From assembly GCF_900110575.1 (NCBI RefSeq), contig NZ_FOEF01000030.1, positions 1-64,000 on the forward strand: a stretch of 64,000 bases of DNA, in the 5' to 3' direction. This stretch comes from Amycolatopsis saalfeldensis (lineage in GTDB: Bacteria; Actinomycetota; Actinomycetes; Mycobacteriales; Pseudonocardiaceae). The notes beneath the pieces are model-generated. The model saw only the letters and a list, made by a program, of their open reading frames with translations, made no database searches and had not been told where the DNA came from. The position numbers were made by a program, and so were the translations under genes. Positions 26,571-36,047 of the stretch are shown here, piece after piece; positions within the stretch are counted from its first letter, which is position 1; each line of letters begins with the position of its first letter.

Positions 26571-26585
26571 GCGCCGACGATAGCG

Positions 26586-27176
26586 TCACGCGGGTCGCGG
26601 GCCCTGCGAGACACGCGGCGACAGCGGCTTGATCATCACGTCGAAGGTCGGGGCGGCGGGCAGCGGATTCGTCTTCTGGGCCACGCGCCTCCAGCCCCAC
26701 ACCCGGTAGGCGCGTTGCGCCGGCTCCGCCTCGGGCAGCACGGTCAACGTGGCTCGCTGCTCGCGCCGGCCCTCGAAGAGCTGGTCGTGCAGACGCTTGC
26801 CCACTCCGCGTCGCCGCCACTCACGGCAGACCAGCAGTTCGACCAGCGCGAAGGTTCGGCCAGGGGTTTCGGTGACCAGCTCGGCGTCCACCGGTGTGGT
26901 GACGGTGCTCCACCACGGCGTGTCGGGCCGCAGGGTGACACCGAATGCGAATCCGACGATCTCGTCGTCCGCGCGCGCGACCACAAGATCGAATCCCGGT
27001 GCCACCCGCTGGCCGGCGAACCACCGGACGAACATCGACGTGTGCTCTTCTCCCCAGAGGTAGGGCGGTTCGGCGTACACCTCCGAGTAGATCGCGGTGA
27101 GAGCCGGCGCCAGCTCCGCGGCACGCTCACCGGCCCGGTCGATCCGCACGAACGTGTCACCAGCAGAGGACGTCAC
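26586..27176 (-). CDS. GNAT-family N-acetyltransferase
   Basis: The 196-aa product starts at a GTG that overlaps the stop of the upstream regulator (GTGA), giving tight coupling. It has the GNAT pattern: a beta strand IVGFAFGVTL, then LVELLVCREWRRRGVGKRLHDQL, where RRRGVG is the acetyl-CoA pyrophosphate loop, and a final AYRVWGWRRVAQ. The acceptor is unknown. As the coupled partner of a DNA-binding regulator, it may modify a regulator or confer resistance. Confidence 0.85.
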   Translation of the reverse strand: MTSSAGDTFVRIDRAGERAAELAPALTAIYSEVYAEPPYLWGEEHTSMFVRWFAGQRVAPGFDLVVARADDEIVGFAFGVTLRPDTPWWSTVTTPVDAELVTETPGRTFALVELLVCREWRRRGVGKRLHDQLFEGRREQRATLTVLPEAEPAQRAYRVWGWRRVAQKTNPLPAAPTFDVMIKPLSPRVSQGPRPA

Positions 27177-28624
27177 AGCACCCCTTTCGCCGTGACCGAC
27201 TGAATGTAGGCGGTCAGGGCGTCGATGAATTCCGACACTTCGGCCACACTGCCGTAGCGAAGGTTCAACGGGCCGGCGAGACCGGTCAGCCACTTGGTCA
27301 CCACGGTCGACCTCATCCCCTGCGCTTGCTGCACCGCGCGCAGGCCGATCATGGCCGCTTCGGCCGGCTCCTGCTGCGCGAGGCGGATTCTGCCCAGCCG
27401 CAGGTCGTCGAGAATGCGGCTGCGCAGGTAGCTACCCTCCCGGGCACGCACAGTGTTGATAACGTGCTGCTCCGCGCGACCTGCGTACGTCGCGGCGCGC
27501 GCGGGACGGGTGTCGACCAGGGCGAGCTCGGTGTAGGCGTTGGCCGCCAGACACTCGACCTCGGCCTGATCGAGGTAGTGCACCCAGTCCGGCCGATCCC
27601 GGGTCGAGGCGCCCTCGAACGTCTCGACGCAGGCATCCACCGCGCGCAGCGCCGCCGACGCCTGCGCGGGACCCAGCTGCGCGCAGGCGCGGGCTTCCAG
27701 ACCGAGCAGTTCCGAGCGGACCAGCGCGCTGGCGTTGCGAGGAAGGCGGGCCGCGGCTGTCCGGACCAGGGACACGCTGTCGTCGTAGCGGCCCAGAGCG
27801 GTGGACATCTGCGTTATGTCGCCGACGATCTTGGCGCCGAGGTCGGCCGCCTCGACGTGACGGCAAGCGTCGAGAGCGAACAGGTAATACCGCTGCGCGA
27901 GGCCGAACGCGCCGGTGTCGTAGGTCATCCAGCCCGCCAGCTGCGCCAGCTCCGCCACCACCTGCAGCAGACGCCGGCGCGTGGCCGCCGAAGCAGGCTG
28001 GCTGACGGCTTCGGCCACGGCGTTGAGCTGACCGACGACGGCTTTTCGATGCAGGCCACCGTTTCCGGACGCGTCCCAGCGGCGGAAGAACACCACAGAC
28101 TGCTCCAGCCCGGCCAATTCGTCGTCACCCAAGCGATCCGTGGGCACCTGCACCAGAGGCAGCGACGTCGTCCACTGCTGGACTTGCCGCACGAGCTGTT
28201 CGCCGGTCAGCAGCGACAAGCCCAGCAGCACCGAGCGCCTGGTCGCCATGTCCGTCGCCGTGAACTCCTCGATCCTGCGCACCGTGTCGGCTGGCGACCC
28301 GTCCAGCACGTCAGCCGACTCCTCCAGCTGTACGTCCACGGGTCGCCTCGTGTCAACGGCGACGGCAGGAGTACCGGCTTCGAGCTGAGCCACGCGATGC
28401 CCCAGCAGGAAGCGCCCGCGCACGTCCTCGCTCGCCAAATCCACTGTCGCGTCGAGGATTTCCTGCGAGGCCGGCCCCGGGCTCACGGTGACGCCGCGCG
28501 CCTCCCACCTGTTCACGGTCCTGACGCCGATGCCCAGTTTTGCGGCGAACTCGCGGATCGGCATACGCATCGCCTGCCGCAGAATCGCCGCTTCACGGCC
28601 TGTCCAGTGTCGAACCTGCACCAT
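27173..28624 (-). CDS. XRE-type regulator with TPR-like C-terminal region
   Basis: The 483-aa product has a Cro/CI-type helix-turn-helix at residues 10-45 (REFAAKLGIGVRTVNRWEARG) and a long helical repeat region typical of actinomycete XRE-TPR regulators, ending in a short LTAYIQSVTAKGVL tail. The ATG at 28624 is chosen because it begins the HTH domain at the usual distance; the frame is open further upstream. It is coupled to the GNAT gene and probably regulates it and the divergent GPP34 gene. Confidence 0.8.
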   Translation of the reverse strand: MVQVRHWTGREAAILRQAMRMPIREFAAKLGIGVRTVNRWEARGVTVSPGPASQEILDATVDLASEDVRGRFLLGHRVAQLEAGTPAVAVDTRRPVDVQLEESADVLDGSPADTVRRIEEFTATDMATRRSVLLGLSLLTGEQLVRQVQQWTTSLPLVQVPTDRLGDDELAGLEQSVVFFRRWDASGNGGLHRKAVVGQLNAVAEAVSQPASAATRRRLLQVVAELAQLAGWMTYDTGAFGLAQRYYLFALDACRHVEAADLGAKIVGDITQMSTALGRYDDSVSLVRTAAARLPRNASALVRSELLGLEARACAQLGPAQASAALRAVDACVETFEGASTRDRPDWVHYLDQAEVECLAANAYTELALVDTRPARAATYAGRAEQHVINTVRAREGSYLRSRILDDLRLGRIRLAQQEPAEAAMIGLRAVQQAQGMRSTVVTKWLTGLAGPLNLRYGSVAEVSEFIDALTAYIQSVTAKGVL

Positions 28625-28793
28625 GTCCACACCTGTATCAGATAACCGATTGATAACGGGCCGTGGTTCGCCGTGGCACCACCGAGGCACCAGCGAGCCA
28701 TTCCCGCGGTCGTCACATTCCGGAAGGCTAAGCCCCCGCTACACGCTGTAGGTCATTTTCCGTCACCTGTCGCCCGAGGGGAGCGCACCACCG

Positions 28794-29654
28794 TTGCAGG
28801 TCACCAACGTAGTGCGCGACCCGGGCACAGTCGACGACGAGCCCATCGCGGCCGAGCGCGTCGGTCTGGCAGCGGCGGCGCCGCGACCGGACGACCGGCG
28901 CGACGCAATTCCCGCCCAGCGCGGCCAGCCGGGCTCCACCGCGTCCGGTTTCCCCGCGGCCGGGCGGAGCCGGGACGGAGTGCCCTTCGATCCCCGGAAG
29001 AGCGCTTCGTCCCGGGCTTGCCCATCGCAGCGTCAACCGCGGGTGGCCGATCTGCTCCTCGCGGCGAACCACGCCGGCGACATCCAGCTCGACCCGGTTG
29101 TCCGCGATCGAGCCACCATGGAGCTGGCGCTCGCCGCGGCGGTTCTCATCGATCTCGCGATCGAGAAGCGGATCCGCCTCGAGCCGCCAGGATGCGTTCG
29201 CATCCTGGCCGGGCACTCCGGCGATGACCCCTTGACTCACCGAGTCCTGCACGATCTTCGCCGGAAAGCGCGGCCCCGATCGGTGACCGACAGTCTGTAC
29301 GTCCTGGCCGACATCGTGACGCCCCTGGTGTGGACGCGGCTGGCGGGCCAGGGCGACGCACAACCGCGGAGCGCGCGATGCCGTCGCCGCCCCCGGTTCG
29401 AGTTCGTCGGACTGCGCGCGATCCGACGTCCGCACCTCTACCTGACCGCGGCCGCGGACCGCGACCCCGTCGACACCACCGCGGCGGCCCTGTGGCGGCT
29501 GCTGACCCTCTTGCACCTCGACGGCGAGAGCACCGACCTGATGCTGAGCGACACCACGATCGCGCGCTTGGACGCCGCCGAGCCCGCACCGCAGGTCACG
29601 CCGATCCTCTCCGCCGTCGCCCTCGCGCTCCACGTGCACGCCACCGCCCTCTGA
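28794..29654 (+). CDS. GPP34 (GOLPH3-like) family protein
   Basis: The 286-aa product has a disordered, basic N-terminal third, then the GPP34 pattern: ADLLLAANHAGDIQLD, the helix ELALAAAVLIDLAIEKRIRL, a gap, PLTHRVLHDL, and later FVGLRAIRRPHLYL. GPP34 proteins of actinobacteria are soluble helical proteins related to eukaryotic GOLPH3 and bind phosphoinositide-like head groups. Their bacterial role is poorly known. The TTG start at 28794 is uncertain. It precedes a permease gene by 32 bp and likely forms an operon with it. Confidence 0.65.
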   Translation: MQVTNVVRDPGTVDDEPIAAERVGLAAAAPRPDDRRDAIPAQRGQPGSTASGFPAAGRSRDGVPFDPRKSASSRACPSQRQPRVADLLLAANHAGDIQLDPVVRDRATMELALAAAVLIDLAIEKRIRLEPPGCVRILAGHSGDDPLTHRVLHDLRRKARPRSVTDSLYVLADIVTPLVWTRLAGQGDAQPRSARCRRRPRFEFVGLRAIRRPHLYLTAAADRDPVDTTAAALWRLLTLLHLDGESTDLMLSDTTIARLDAAEPAPQVTPILSAVALALHVHATAL

Positions 29655-29686
29655 GCCGCATCCCTCGCCCCGGGAGCTTTCCTGTC

Positions 29687-31111
29687 ATGCACTCGTCACC
29701 GTGGTCACCCGGCACCCCCGGCTCCGTGCGCCTGGGTGCCGGCCGCCACCGGATCTCGACCGCCGGCGTCGTCGTGATCTCGCTGAGCGCGGCCGCGCCC
29801 GCCACCAAAGTCGTCCTGCTCATCACCGCTGGCGCCGGGACAGCCGGTCTCGCGATCGTCGTCGTGGTCGTCGGCGCGCTGGTGGCGCTGCAGGGCGTCG
29901 GCTATCTCGCGGCAGCGCGCACCCTGGCCGAATCCGGGATTCCGGCCGGCTTCTCCACCGTGGTAGCGCACGGCCTCGGACGCCTGCCGGGTGCCGCCGC
30001 AGGATGGGTCGCGGTCACCTCTTACACAGCCTTGGTCGCGGGAATGGCCGGGATGGCCGGGCATGCTGTGTCCGTCGCGACCGCCGTCGACGGCGGCGGC
30101 GACGAGATGCCGTGGCAGATCGGTGCGGTAGCGGCGATTCTGGTCGCCGGCGCCGTGGGCGCCTGGCGCCTGGCGACCGTCCGGGCCGTGCTCTGCGGCG
30201 TCGCCGCGATCCAAGTCGCCGCCATGGTCTTCATTGTCCTTAACGGGTCAGTTCTGCATGCGCCGCTCGGCGGGTGGACGGCCGAAGCGACGGGCCCGGC
30301 GTTGCTGATCCTGGGCGCTGCGGTCTTCGCCGGTGTGGAGACCAGCGTCATGTACATCAGCTCCTGTCGTGCCGGGCACCGCGGGATTACCCGAGCCGGC
30401 GCCGCCACGATCGGCCTGCTCGTCGGGCTGACGGCGGGAACCACACTCGCGCTCAGCATCGCGGCCAAGGGCTCCGCCGTGGACGCGGCGGCACCCAGCC
30501 CGGGTCCGCTGATCGCGGGCGGCTGGATCGTTGCCGCCAGCGCCGCGGCCGGGACCGTGGCCCTGCATGTCGCATCAACGGCGTGCGCCGTCCAGCTCGG
30601 ACGCGATGGCGCGGCACCAGCCTCGCTCGGGACAGCCAGCACACGCCGGCACCGACCCGTCATTGCGACCGCAGCCCAGACTCTGCTCGGGTTCGCGGCC
30701 ATCGGCACGGCGACCGCCACCGGCGTGGACGCGCAGATGTTCGCGCGGGTGGCCGTCGTCAGCGGAACCGTCGGAATCCTCGTCTTGCTCGCCGTCACAG
30801 CGCTGGCCGTCACTGCCCTCTGCGTCACCGGGCCGGATCAGGAGTCGCGCGCCGCGCGCACTCGACGCCGCAGGATTGGCACTTCCAGCCTCACCGCGAG
30901 CATCCTGCTGACCTTCCTGGCACTGCTCGTGCTCTCGCGCCCCTCAGCCGCTCTCGGGGTCGGACCGGAGTCATGGGTGCCGGAAGCCGTCCTCGCGGGA
31001 TACGTCTTCGTCCTGATCTTCGCGACGGTGTGGGCGCTGCTGCGGCGCCGGACCGATCTCAACCGCCACGTGGCCGGGCTCCGCACCGCAACAGCAAGGA
31101 CGCGCTTGTAG
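29687..31111 (+). CDS. APC-superfamily-like permease
   Basis: The 474-aa product has about twelve hydrophobic spans. The N-terminal ISTAGVVVISLSAAAPATKV is the first-span pattern of amino-acid/polyamine APC permeases. The substrate is not visible. It begins 32 bp after the GPP34-like gene behind GGGAG, so the two appear cotranscribed. It lies only loosely near the biosynthetic cluster and no link can be made. Confidence 0.65.
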   Translation: MHSSPWSPGTPGSVRLGAGRHRISTAGVVVISLSAAAPATKVVLLITAGAGTAGLAIVVVVVGALVALQGVGYLAAARTLAESGIPAGFSTVVAHGLGRLPGAAAGWVAVTSYTALVAGMAGMAGHAVSVATAVDGGGDEMPWQIGAVAAILVAGAVGAWRLATVRAVLCGVAAIQVAAMVFIVLNGSVLHAPLGGWTAEATGPALLILGAAVFAGVETSVMYISSCRAGHRGITRAGAATIGLLVGLTAGTTLALSIAAKGSAVDAAAPSPGPLIAGGWIVAASAAAGTVALHVASTACAVQLGRDGAAPASLGTASTRRHRPVIATAAQTLLGFAAIGTATATGVDAQMFARVAVVSGTVGILVLLAVTALAVTALCVTGPDQESRAARTRRRRIGTSSLTASILLTFLALLVLSRPSAALGVGPESWVPEAVLAGYVFVLIFATVWALLRRRTDLNRHVAGLRTATARTRL

Positions 31112-31527
31112 CCAACACAGTGACAAGAGCAAAGCGTCCACTATGGACGCTCTGGTCATGCCTCCGAATCGTCGAGATGCCGACCAGCTCCCGCCGCCTC
31201 TTCGGCCGTGACGGGAAGGACCAATCGATCCTCATCGGTGTCATTCGCGTGGCGGAGATCCTGACGTCGCCTCGATGGGGATTGCCGCCCGCATCGGGCC
31301 TCGCGATGCGGCCAGGATCCGCCAAAGCCTGGCAGCCACCGCATCGACTGCGCCCAGTGTTGCTCCAGCCGCATCGTCCACTGTTTCCAGCAGCGCCACC
31401 GGATCGCGGTAAACCCAACCAGTTTCATAGGCGATCCACAGTGGACAACAGCAACCGGGATGGCCACTGCCAGCTCGGACACTTCCACCTGCGCCGCGGC
31501 GCACACTTGTTCGGGCAGACGGATTTG
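31112..31527. other. Gene-poor stretch between permease and RHH-like gene
   Basis: This 416-bp stretch lies between convergent genes. Its longest protein-like frame is leftward at about 31241-31504 (segment WVYRDPVALLETVDDAAGAT), but it has no ribosome-binding site, so no gene is called. It might be a decayed copy of a gene. Confidence 0.35.
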
Positions 31528-31989
31528 CTAGTCAGCGGGCCCTACGAGGTGCAGGCGGTGACCAGGAGTCTCGGGATGGGTCATCGCGCGCAGCAACGCC
31601 CGCACGGAGTACGCCGCCACCTTCCTGCCCGGTCCGTGCAAGCTGGGAGCCCAGGCCTGGATCTGGCGCACGAAGACTTTCCCCAGCGCGGTTGTCAGCC
31701 GAATGTCGCTCTGCTCGTCGTCCGGCCAGGCAAGCCGCTGGACCACCAGGTCGAAAACGTCGCAGTGTGCGAGGTGGTCGTCCTGGCCGTTGATCAGGTC
31801 CGATTGCGCCAGGACGGTGAGTACCAGCGAGGCGTCATCAACGGCCTCGGGCATCGGTGTTCCGGCGTCAGCCAGCGACGCGAGATGCCCGCGCAGGATG
31901 GCGCACACCCACTGCCGCGGGTCGCTGCCGGACCGTGCCGCCGTGTACTGGACCAGCGTGGCGAGGTCGTGGGGGAGGCTGAGCTGCAC
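31528..31989 (-). CDS. Possible ribbon-helix-helix DNA-binding protein
   Basis: The 153-aa product starts at the GTG at 31989, with AAGGAG 7 nt upstream, rather than at the in-frame ATG at 32061. The first 40 residues, VQLSLPHDLATLVQYTAARS, then DPRQWVCAILRGHL, fit a ribbon-helix-helix: a beta strand with alternating polar residues followed by two helices. The remainder is helical and unrecognised. It lies 114 bp from the shared operator at 32103-32116, divergent from the genes it may control, which is the usual place for the regulator of such a site. That it binds this site is inference. Confidence 0.5.
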   Translation of the reverse strand: MQLSLPHDLATLVQYTAARSGSDPRQWVCAILRGHLASLADAGTPMPEAVDDASLVLTVLAQSDLINGQDDHLAHCDVFDLVVQRLAWPDDEQSDIRLTTALGKVFVRQIQAWAPSLHGPGRKVAAYSVRALLRAMTHPETPGHRLHLVGPAD

Positions 31990-32088
31990 GACAAGTCTCC
32001 TTCGAGTACGTGCTGGACGCTCCTGCGCCGGCGCGGCGATCGTTGACGATCGCCGCTTCACCCGGTAGTGAGCACCAAGAGGTTGATC

Positions 32089-32116
32089 CAGTAACGCGCC
32101 GTCAGTAACGTTACTG
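32089..32116. promoter_or_regulatory. Shared operator, copy 2
   Basis: CAGTAACG at 32089 is followed 14 bp later by the 14-bp palindrome CAGTAACGTTACTG (32103-32116). It sits in the divergent region between the RHH-like gene and the helicase-1 region. A TTGATC (32083-32088) stands 17 bp before the TAACGT core, so the site probably covers a rightward -10 box. Confidence 0.7.
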
Positions 32117-32311
32117 CCACTGGGGTCCGGTGAACACCCCGACTACGTCGCCCAGCCATCACGGAAGCCCTCAGCCTCGATCACCGTGGCACCACCCGCT
32201 CCTGAAACCGATGATGATGCCCAGACCGCAGCCCGAACCTCGCGCTTGTCCGGCCCTCGTGATCGCGCTCCAGCCAGCGCTGCGTCGCGTCGCGCGGATG
32301 CAGGTGAGTCG

Positions 32312-32614
32312 ATGACTGCCTGGCTTCTGGCGGTACTGATCGCCGTCATCGCAGTTCCGGCAGCGATCTTCGTCCTGCTGGCCGCGCACACCCGCCAAGC
32401 CAACCGGGAGTCCCCGCGACCGCCACCGCTGCAGCTGTCCAAGCCGCAGACCAGGCTCCTCGCTGAGCAGATCGCAGACCGCAACGAACGCCGTCGCGCG
32501 CTGGACCCGCAGGCAACCGAAATCCTGTTCCCGCCGTGGCTGACTCCCGCATCGTCGGATGCTGCCGACGAGGACGGCGCCTCGTCGGCCACACCGGATC
32601 AGCTCGGGCCCTAG
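32312..32614 (+). CDS. Small membrane protein
   Basis: The 100-aa product has a single N-terminal transmembrane helix (WLLAVLIAVIAVPAAIFVLL) and a short soluble tail rich in Gln, Arg and Pro. AGGTGAG precedes the ATG at 32312. It is the first rightward gene behind the shared operator, 127 bp ahead of helicase 1. The role is unknown; the operator suggests a link to transfer. Confidence 0.5.
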   Translation: MTAWLLAVLIAVIAVPAAIFVLLAAHTRQANRESPRPPPLQLSKPQTRLLAEQIADRNERRRALDPQATEILFPPWLTPASSDAADEDGASSATPDQLGP

Positions 32615-32740
32615 TCGCGCGCGCACCAGACGTGCGGCAACGGCCCCGCCGAACAGGGTCTTCGAACCGGGCCCGAACACCATGTCGTCAAGGCGCCGAA
32701 TACCATCGACGTCCACGCTGAGTTCCCGGAGGAGGGGATA

Positions 32741-35365
32741 GTGCCGGCTACCGCTCACCGGACGAGGGTCGGGACGGCAGCGGGCCGACACGGCACCTGT
32801 GGCCGAGCTGGCGAACGAGAGCTGTGGCCTCATCAACGGAAGGCCCTGGACGCCGCGGTCGCCGAGCTGCGCACCGCCGCGCGAGCCCACCTGGTCATGG
32901 CCTGCGGAACTGGCAAGACCGGGGTCGGCAAAGCGGTGGCCGACGAGCTCGCTGCCGACACGGCCCTGGTCGTCGTGCCGACGCTGGAACTGCTCGCCCA
33001 AACCGCGCGGGAATACGTCGCCTACGGATACACCGGACGACTGCTCGCGGTCTGCAGTGACGCCGATGTGCTCACCGGCGCCACCGCCGCCGATTCCAGC
33101 GACCTGGCCGAGGAACTGTCCGGAACCGCGGCGCACGTCTCCACCCGGCCCGACGAGCTCTCCGCCGCGGCGGAGGCACCAGGCCGGCTGGTCGTCTTCA
33201 GCACCTTCGCCAGCCTGCCGGTCATCGCCGCCGCACACCGTGAGCACCAGCTTGGGCCCTGGCCACTGATCGTCGTCGACGAGGCGCACCGATCGGCGGG
33301 CCACAAAGGCAAGGCCTGGCACGCCATCCACGACGATCGGACCATCCCGGCCACCCGCCGGCTGTACATGACCGCGACACCGCGGATCATGAACAGCAGC
33401 GTCGACGAGTCCGTCTCGATGGACGACCCACAGGTGTTCGGCCGGGAGGCGTACCGGCTGCCATTCGCCGAGGCCATCGACGCCGGACTGCTGGCCGACT
33501 ACCGCGTCGTAGTCAGCATGGTCACCGACGCGGAGATCGCCGCCCTCACCGACAGCCACCTGGTCGACGTCGACGGCAGCACCATGCCCGCGCAGATGCT
33601 GGCCGCCCAGATCGCCCTGTTGAAGGCCAGCCACGAGTACGGCCTGGGCCGCATCATCAGCTACCACCACCGCGTGGCATCCGCGGCTCGATTCGCGACC
33701 ATGCTCCCGCGCACCGCCGACCTGCTCGCCCAGGACCTCATGCCCAGCGCCCAGCTCACAGCGAACTGGGTCAGCGGCGAGATGACCGGCCCGCAGCGCC
33801 GCGCGATCCTCGCGCAGCTGAACAACCCCGGCCAGGACACCGTCGTGATCGCCAACGCGCGGGTGCTGACCGAAGGTGTGGACGTCCCCGACCTCGATGC
33901 GGTGCTGTTCGCCGACCAGCGCAGCAGCCCAATCGACATCGTGCAGGCCATCGGCCGAGCGCTGCGCACCGGGGGCAAACCGCACAAGACCGCCTACGTC
34001 GTCATCCCGGTCATCGTGCACGCCGACGAAGACCCTGCCGCTGTCCTGGAAAGCTCACCGTTCAGCTTGGTGTGGCAGATCGTACGAGCGCTGCGCGCAC
34101 ACGATGAGCGCCTCGCGAGCTGGCTCGACACCAGCCGGTCGCGGGCAGCCAGAACCGGCTCCCACGCCACCGCGCAGCTCGGCGAGCTTCCGAGCTGGCT
34201 GCTCATGCACGGCAGTGACGTTCCCGCGCAGTTCGCGCATGCGATCACGGTGCGCACCGTGGAGACGGGATCCTCCACGTGGTGGGAGAACTACGGCCTC
34301 GCCGAGGACTACTTCCGCCGCACCGGACATCTCCACCCTGACAAGGAAACCGATCCGGAGTTGTACCGGTTCGTGACCAACAACCGCACGCGACGGAAGT
34401 CGGGGATCGTCACTGCAGATCGTGTCGCGGCGCTCGACCGGATCGGAATGGTGTGGGACAAGCGAACCGCGAACGTCGAGGACCACTGGCGAGTCCTGAT
34501 GGCGGCATGCAAGTCCTACCACGACATCCACGGCGATCTTCGCGTTCACTCGGCATTTCGCATGCCAGACAACAACTTTCCGCTGGGCTCGAGGCTGGCC
34601 ACGGTCCGCGGGATGGCCCGCAAGGATCCCGAGTCGGTTCCTGTCGACGTCAAGCAGCAGCTGGACGAGTGGGGAATCGCCTGGCACAAGCTGGACGCGA
34701 AATTCGCCGAGTTCCTCGAGCACCTGAGCCATTGGCGCGAGCGCGGAGGTGACCAGGACCTCGACGCCGGCGAGCTGTGCTGCGACCACTACCCGCTGGG
34801 CGCGCGGATCAAGCAAAAACGCAACAGTCACCAGCAGGGGAGAATGCCTGCGAGCCAGCGGAAAACCTTGGAACGCTCTGGACTGATCATGGAGATCCGG
34901 GAGTATCGCGAGGACAAGCTCCTGGCCGCATGTGACAGGTGGCTCGACGCACGACGCAGTGACGGGGTCGCCGCACCTGTGCTGAACGTGCCCGATGACT
35001 TCATCGACTCGACGGGATTCCGACTCGGTCCCGCGCTCGAGTACCAGCGTGTTCAGTACGCCCGCAGCCTCCGGGATGGGCAGGGCGGGAAGCCGCGATC
35101 GGTTGACTCAGACCTGGTCGCGGAGCTGGAGCGCCGGGGCATGGTGTGGCGGCGCGTGGCAGTTCGCCGCGAGGTTGCCGAGGCCGAACTGGCCGATCTT
35201 CGAACCAGGGCCGGACTTGACCAGGTCCAGGCGGTCATCAAGCTCATCAACCAAGGCGTGACCAGATGCAGCATCGCCGACGGGCTGGGCATCCTGTCCG
35301 CCACCCTGGGCTACCGGATTTCCCAGGTCGAGCGCGGAACGTGGACCGGACAGATCCGCGTCTGA
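32741..35365 (+). CDS. DEAD/DEAH helicase with HA repeats (helicase 1)
   Basis: The 874-aa superfamily-2 helicase has Walker A CGTGKT (55-60), DEAH at 180-183, TAT at 201-203, and in the second RecA domain a VDVPDLDA segment and the QAIGRALR motif VI near 395. After about residue 480 come degenerate helicase-associated (HA) repeats, for example WRVLMAACKSYHDIHGDL ending in LDEWGIAWH, and a final helical DNA-binding-like tail. It would move on or remodel duplex DNA. GGAGGAGG precedes the GTG. With the two larger paralogues downstream and the operator it shares with the transfer genes, it is likely part of a transfer or replication module. Confidence 0.85.
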   Translation: MPATAHRTRVGTAAGRHGTCGRAGERELWPHQRKALDAAVAELRTAARAHLVMACGTGKTGVGKAVADELAADTALVVVPTLELLAQTAREYVAYGYTGRLLAVCSDADVLTGATAADSSDLAEELSGTAAHVSTRPDELSAAAEAPGRLVVFSTFASLPVIAAAHREHQLGPWPLIVVDEAHRSAGHKGKAWHAIHDDRTIPATRRLYMTATPRIMNSSVDESVSMDDPQVFGREAYRLPFAEAIDAGLLADYRVVVSMVTDAEIAALTDSHLVDVDGSTMPAQMLAAQIALLKASHEYGLGRIISYHHRVASAARFATMLPRTADLLAQDLMPSAQLTANWVSGEMTGPQRRAILAQLNNPGQDTVVIANARVLTEGVDVPDLDAVLFADQRSSPIDIVQAIGRALRTGGKPHKTAYVVIPVIVHADEDPAAVLESSPFSLVWQIVRALRAHDERLASWLDTSRSRAARTGSHATAQLGELPSWLLMHGSDVPAQFAHAITVRTVETGSSTWWENYGLAEDYFRRTGHLHPDKETDPELYRFVTNNRTRRKSGIVTADRVAALDRIGMVWDKRTANVEDHWRVLMAACKSYHDIHGDLRVHSAFRMPDNNFPLGSRLATVRGMARKDPESVPVDVKQQLDEWGIAWHKLDAKFAEFLEHLSHWRERGGDQDLDAGELCCDHYPLGARIKQKRNSHQQGRMPASQRKTLERSGLIMEIREYREDKLLAACDRWLDARRSDGVAAPVLNVPDDFIDSTGFRLGPALEYQRVQYARSLRDGQGGKPRSVDSDLVAELERRGMVWRRVAVRREVAEAELADLRTRAGLDQVQAVIKLINQGVTRCSIADGLGILSATLGYRISQVERGTWTGQIRV

Positions 35366-35448
35366 CGACGAACAGCCACGTCAGGCGGGGAAGTCCGTGA
35401 CGTGGAGCCGGCCGATCAGTCCAGGAGGGCGGAAGTGGGGCGGCGGTT

Positions 35449-35916
35449 TCAGCCGGGCAGGACTGCGGAGACGGTGCTGGCTGGTGTTGCGTTGGCGAAG
35501 GCGTTCCACAGCAGGTTGATCGGGTGGTCGGCGGCGTAGCGGTCGCGTTCGCCTTTTCGGGCGAAGATGCCGGTGACGATCTCCAGGCGGGGCTGGTAGT
35601 CCTCGGCGAAGTCGATCTTGCGCAGGCCCTGGCCGGGCAGCCGGCCCTCTAGTGCGGCGTCGGCGACGCGTTCGGTGGTGAGCAGGCACCCGTGCAGCAG
35701 ATCGCTGGTGAGCAGGTTGAGGCCGTAGTTGAGGGAGTCGATGTCGGCGACGACGTCGAGCACGCCGCGGTAGTCGGGGCCGTACCAGCGGCTGAGGAAC
35801 TGGGCGAGCAGCCCGGCGGTCGGGGCGAGCAGCGGCAGGCCGGGCAGCCGCTCGGCGCCGACCGGTGGAGCCGGGCAAGGCGAGAACGCCGATCTACTGA
35901 CATCGAGTGTCGCCAC
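35449..35916 (-). CDS. Hypothetical protein
   Basis: The 155-aa product is mostly helical and acidic, with the segments FLSRWYGPDYRGVLDVVADI and a final PINLLWNAFANA. It is transcribed against the surrounding rightward genes and has no recognised family. It sits in the small gap between helicase 1 and the next hypothetical, about 130 bp from the latter. Confidence 0.5.
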   Translation of the reverse strand: MATLDVSRSAFSPCPAPPVGAERLPGLPLLAPTAGLLAQFLSRWYGPDYRGVLDVVADIDSLNYGLNLLTSDLLHGCLLTTERVADAALEGRLPGQGLRKIDFAEDYQPRLEIVTGIFARKGERDRYAADHPINLLWNAFANATPASTVSAVLPG

Positions 35917-36047
35917 CTACTAACACCTGGTGACGTTCCTAGGTCAGCGAGATGTCGCCTCACACCGCCGACGCACTCGACAGGAACCCTGGTATGCCCA
36001 GCTCAGGATAGTTGGCAAATCAGCTGCCACCCGGCAAGGTAGACGAG

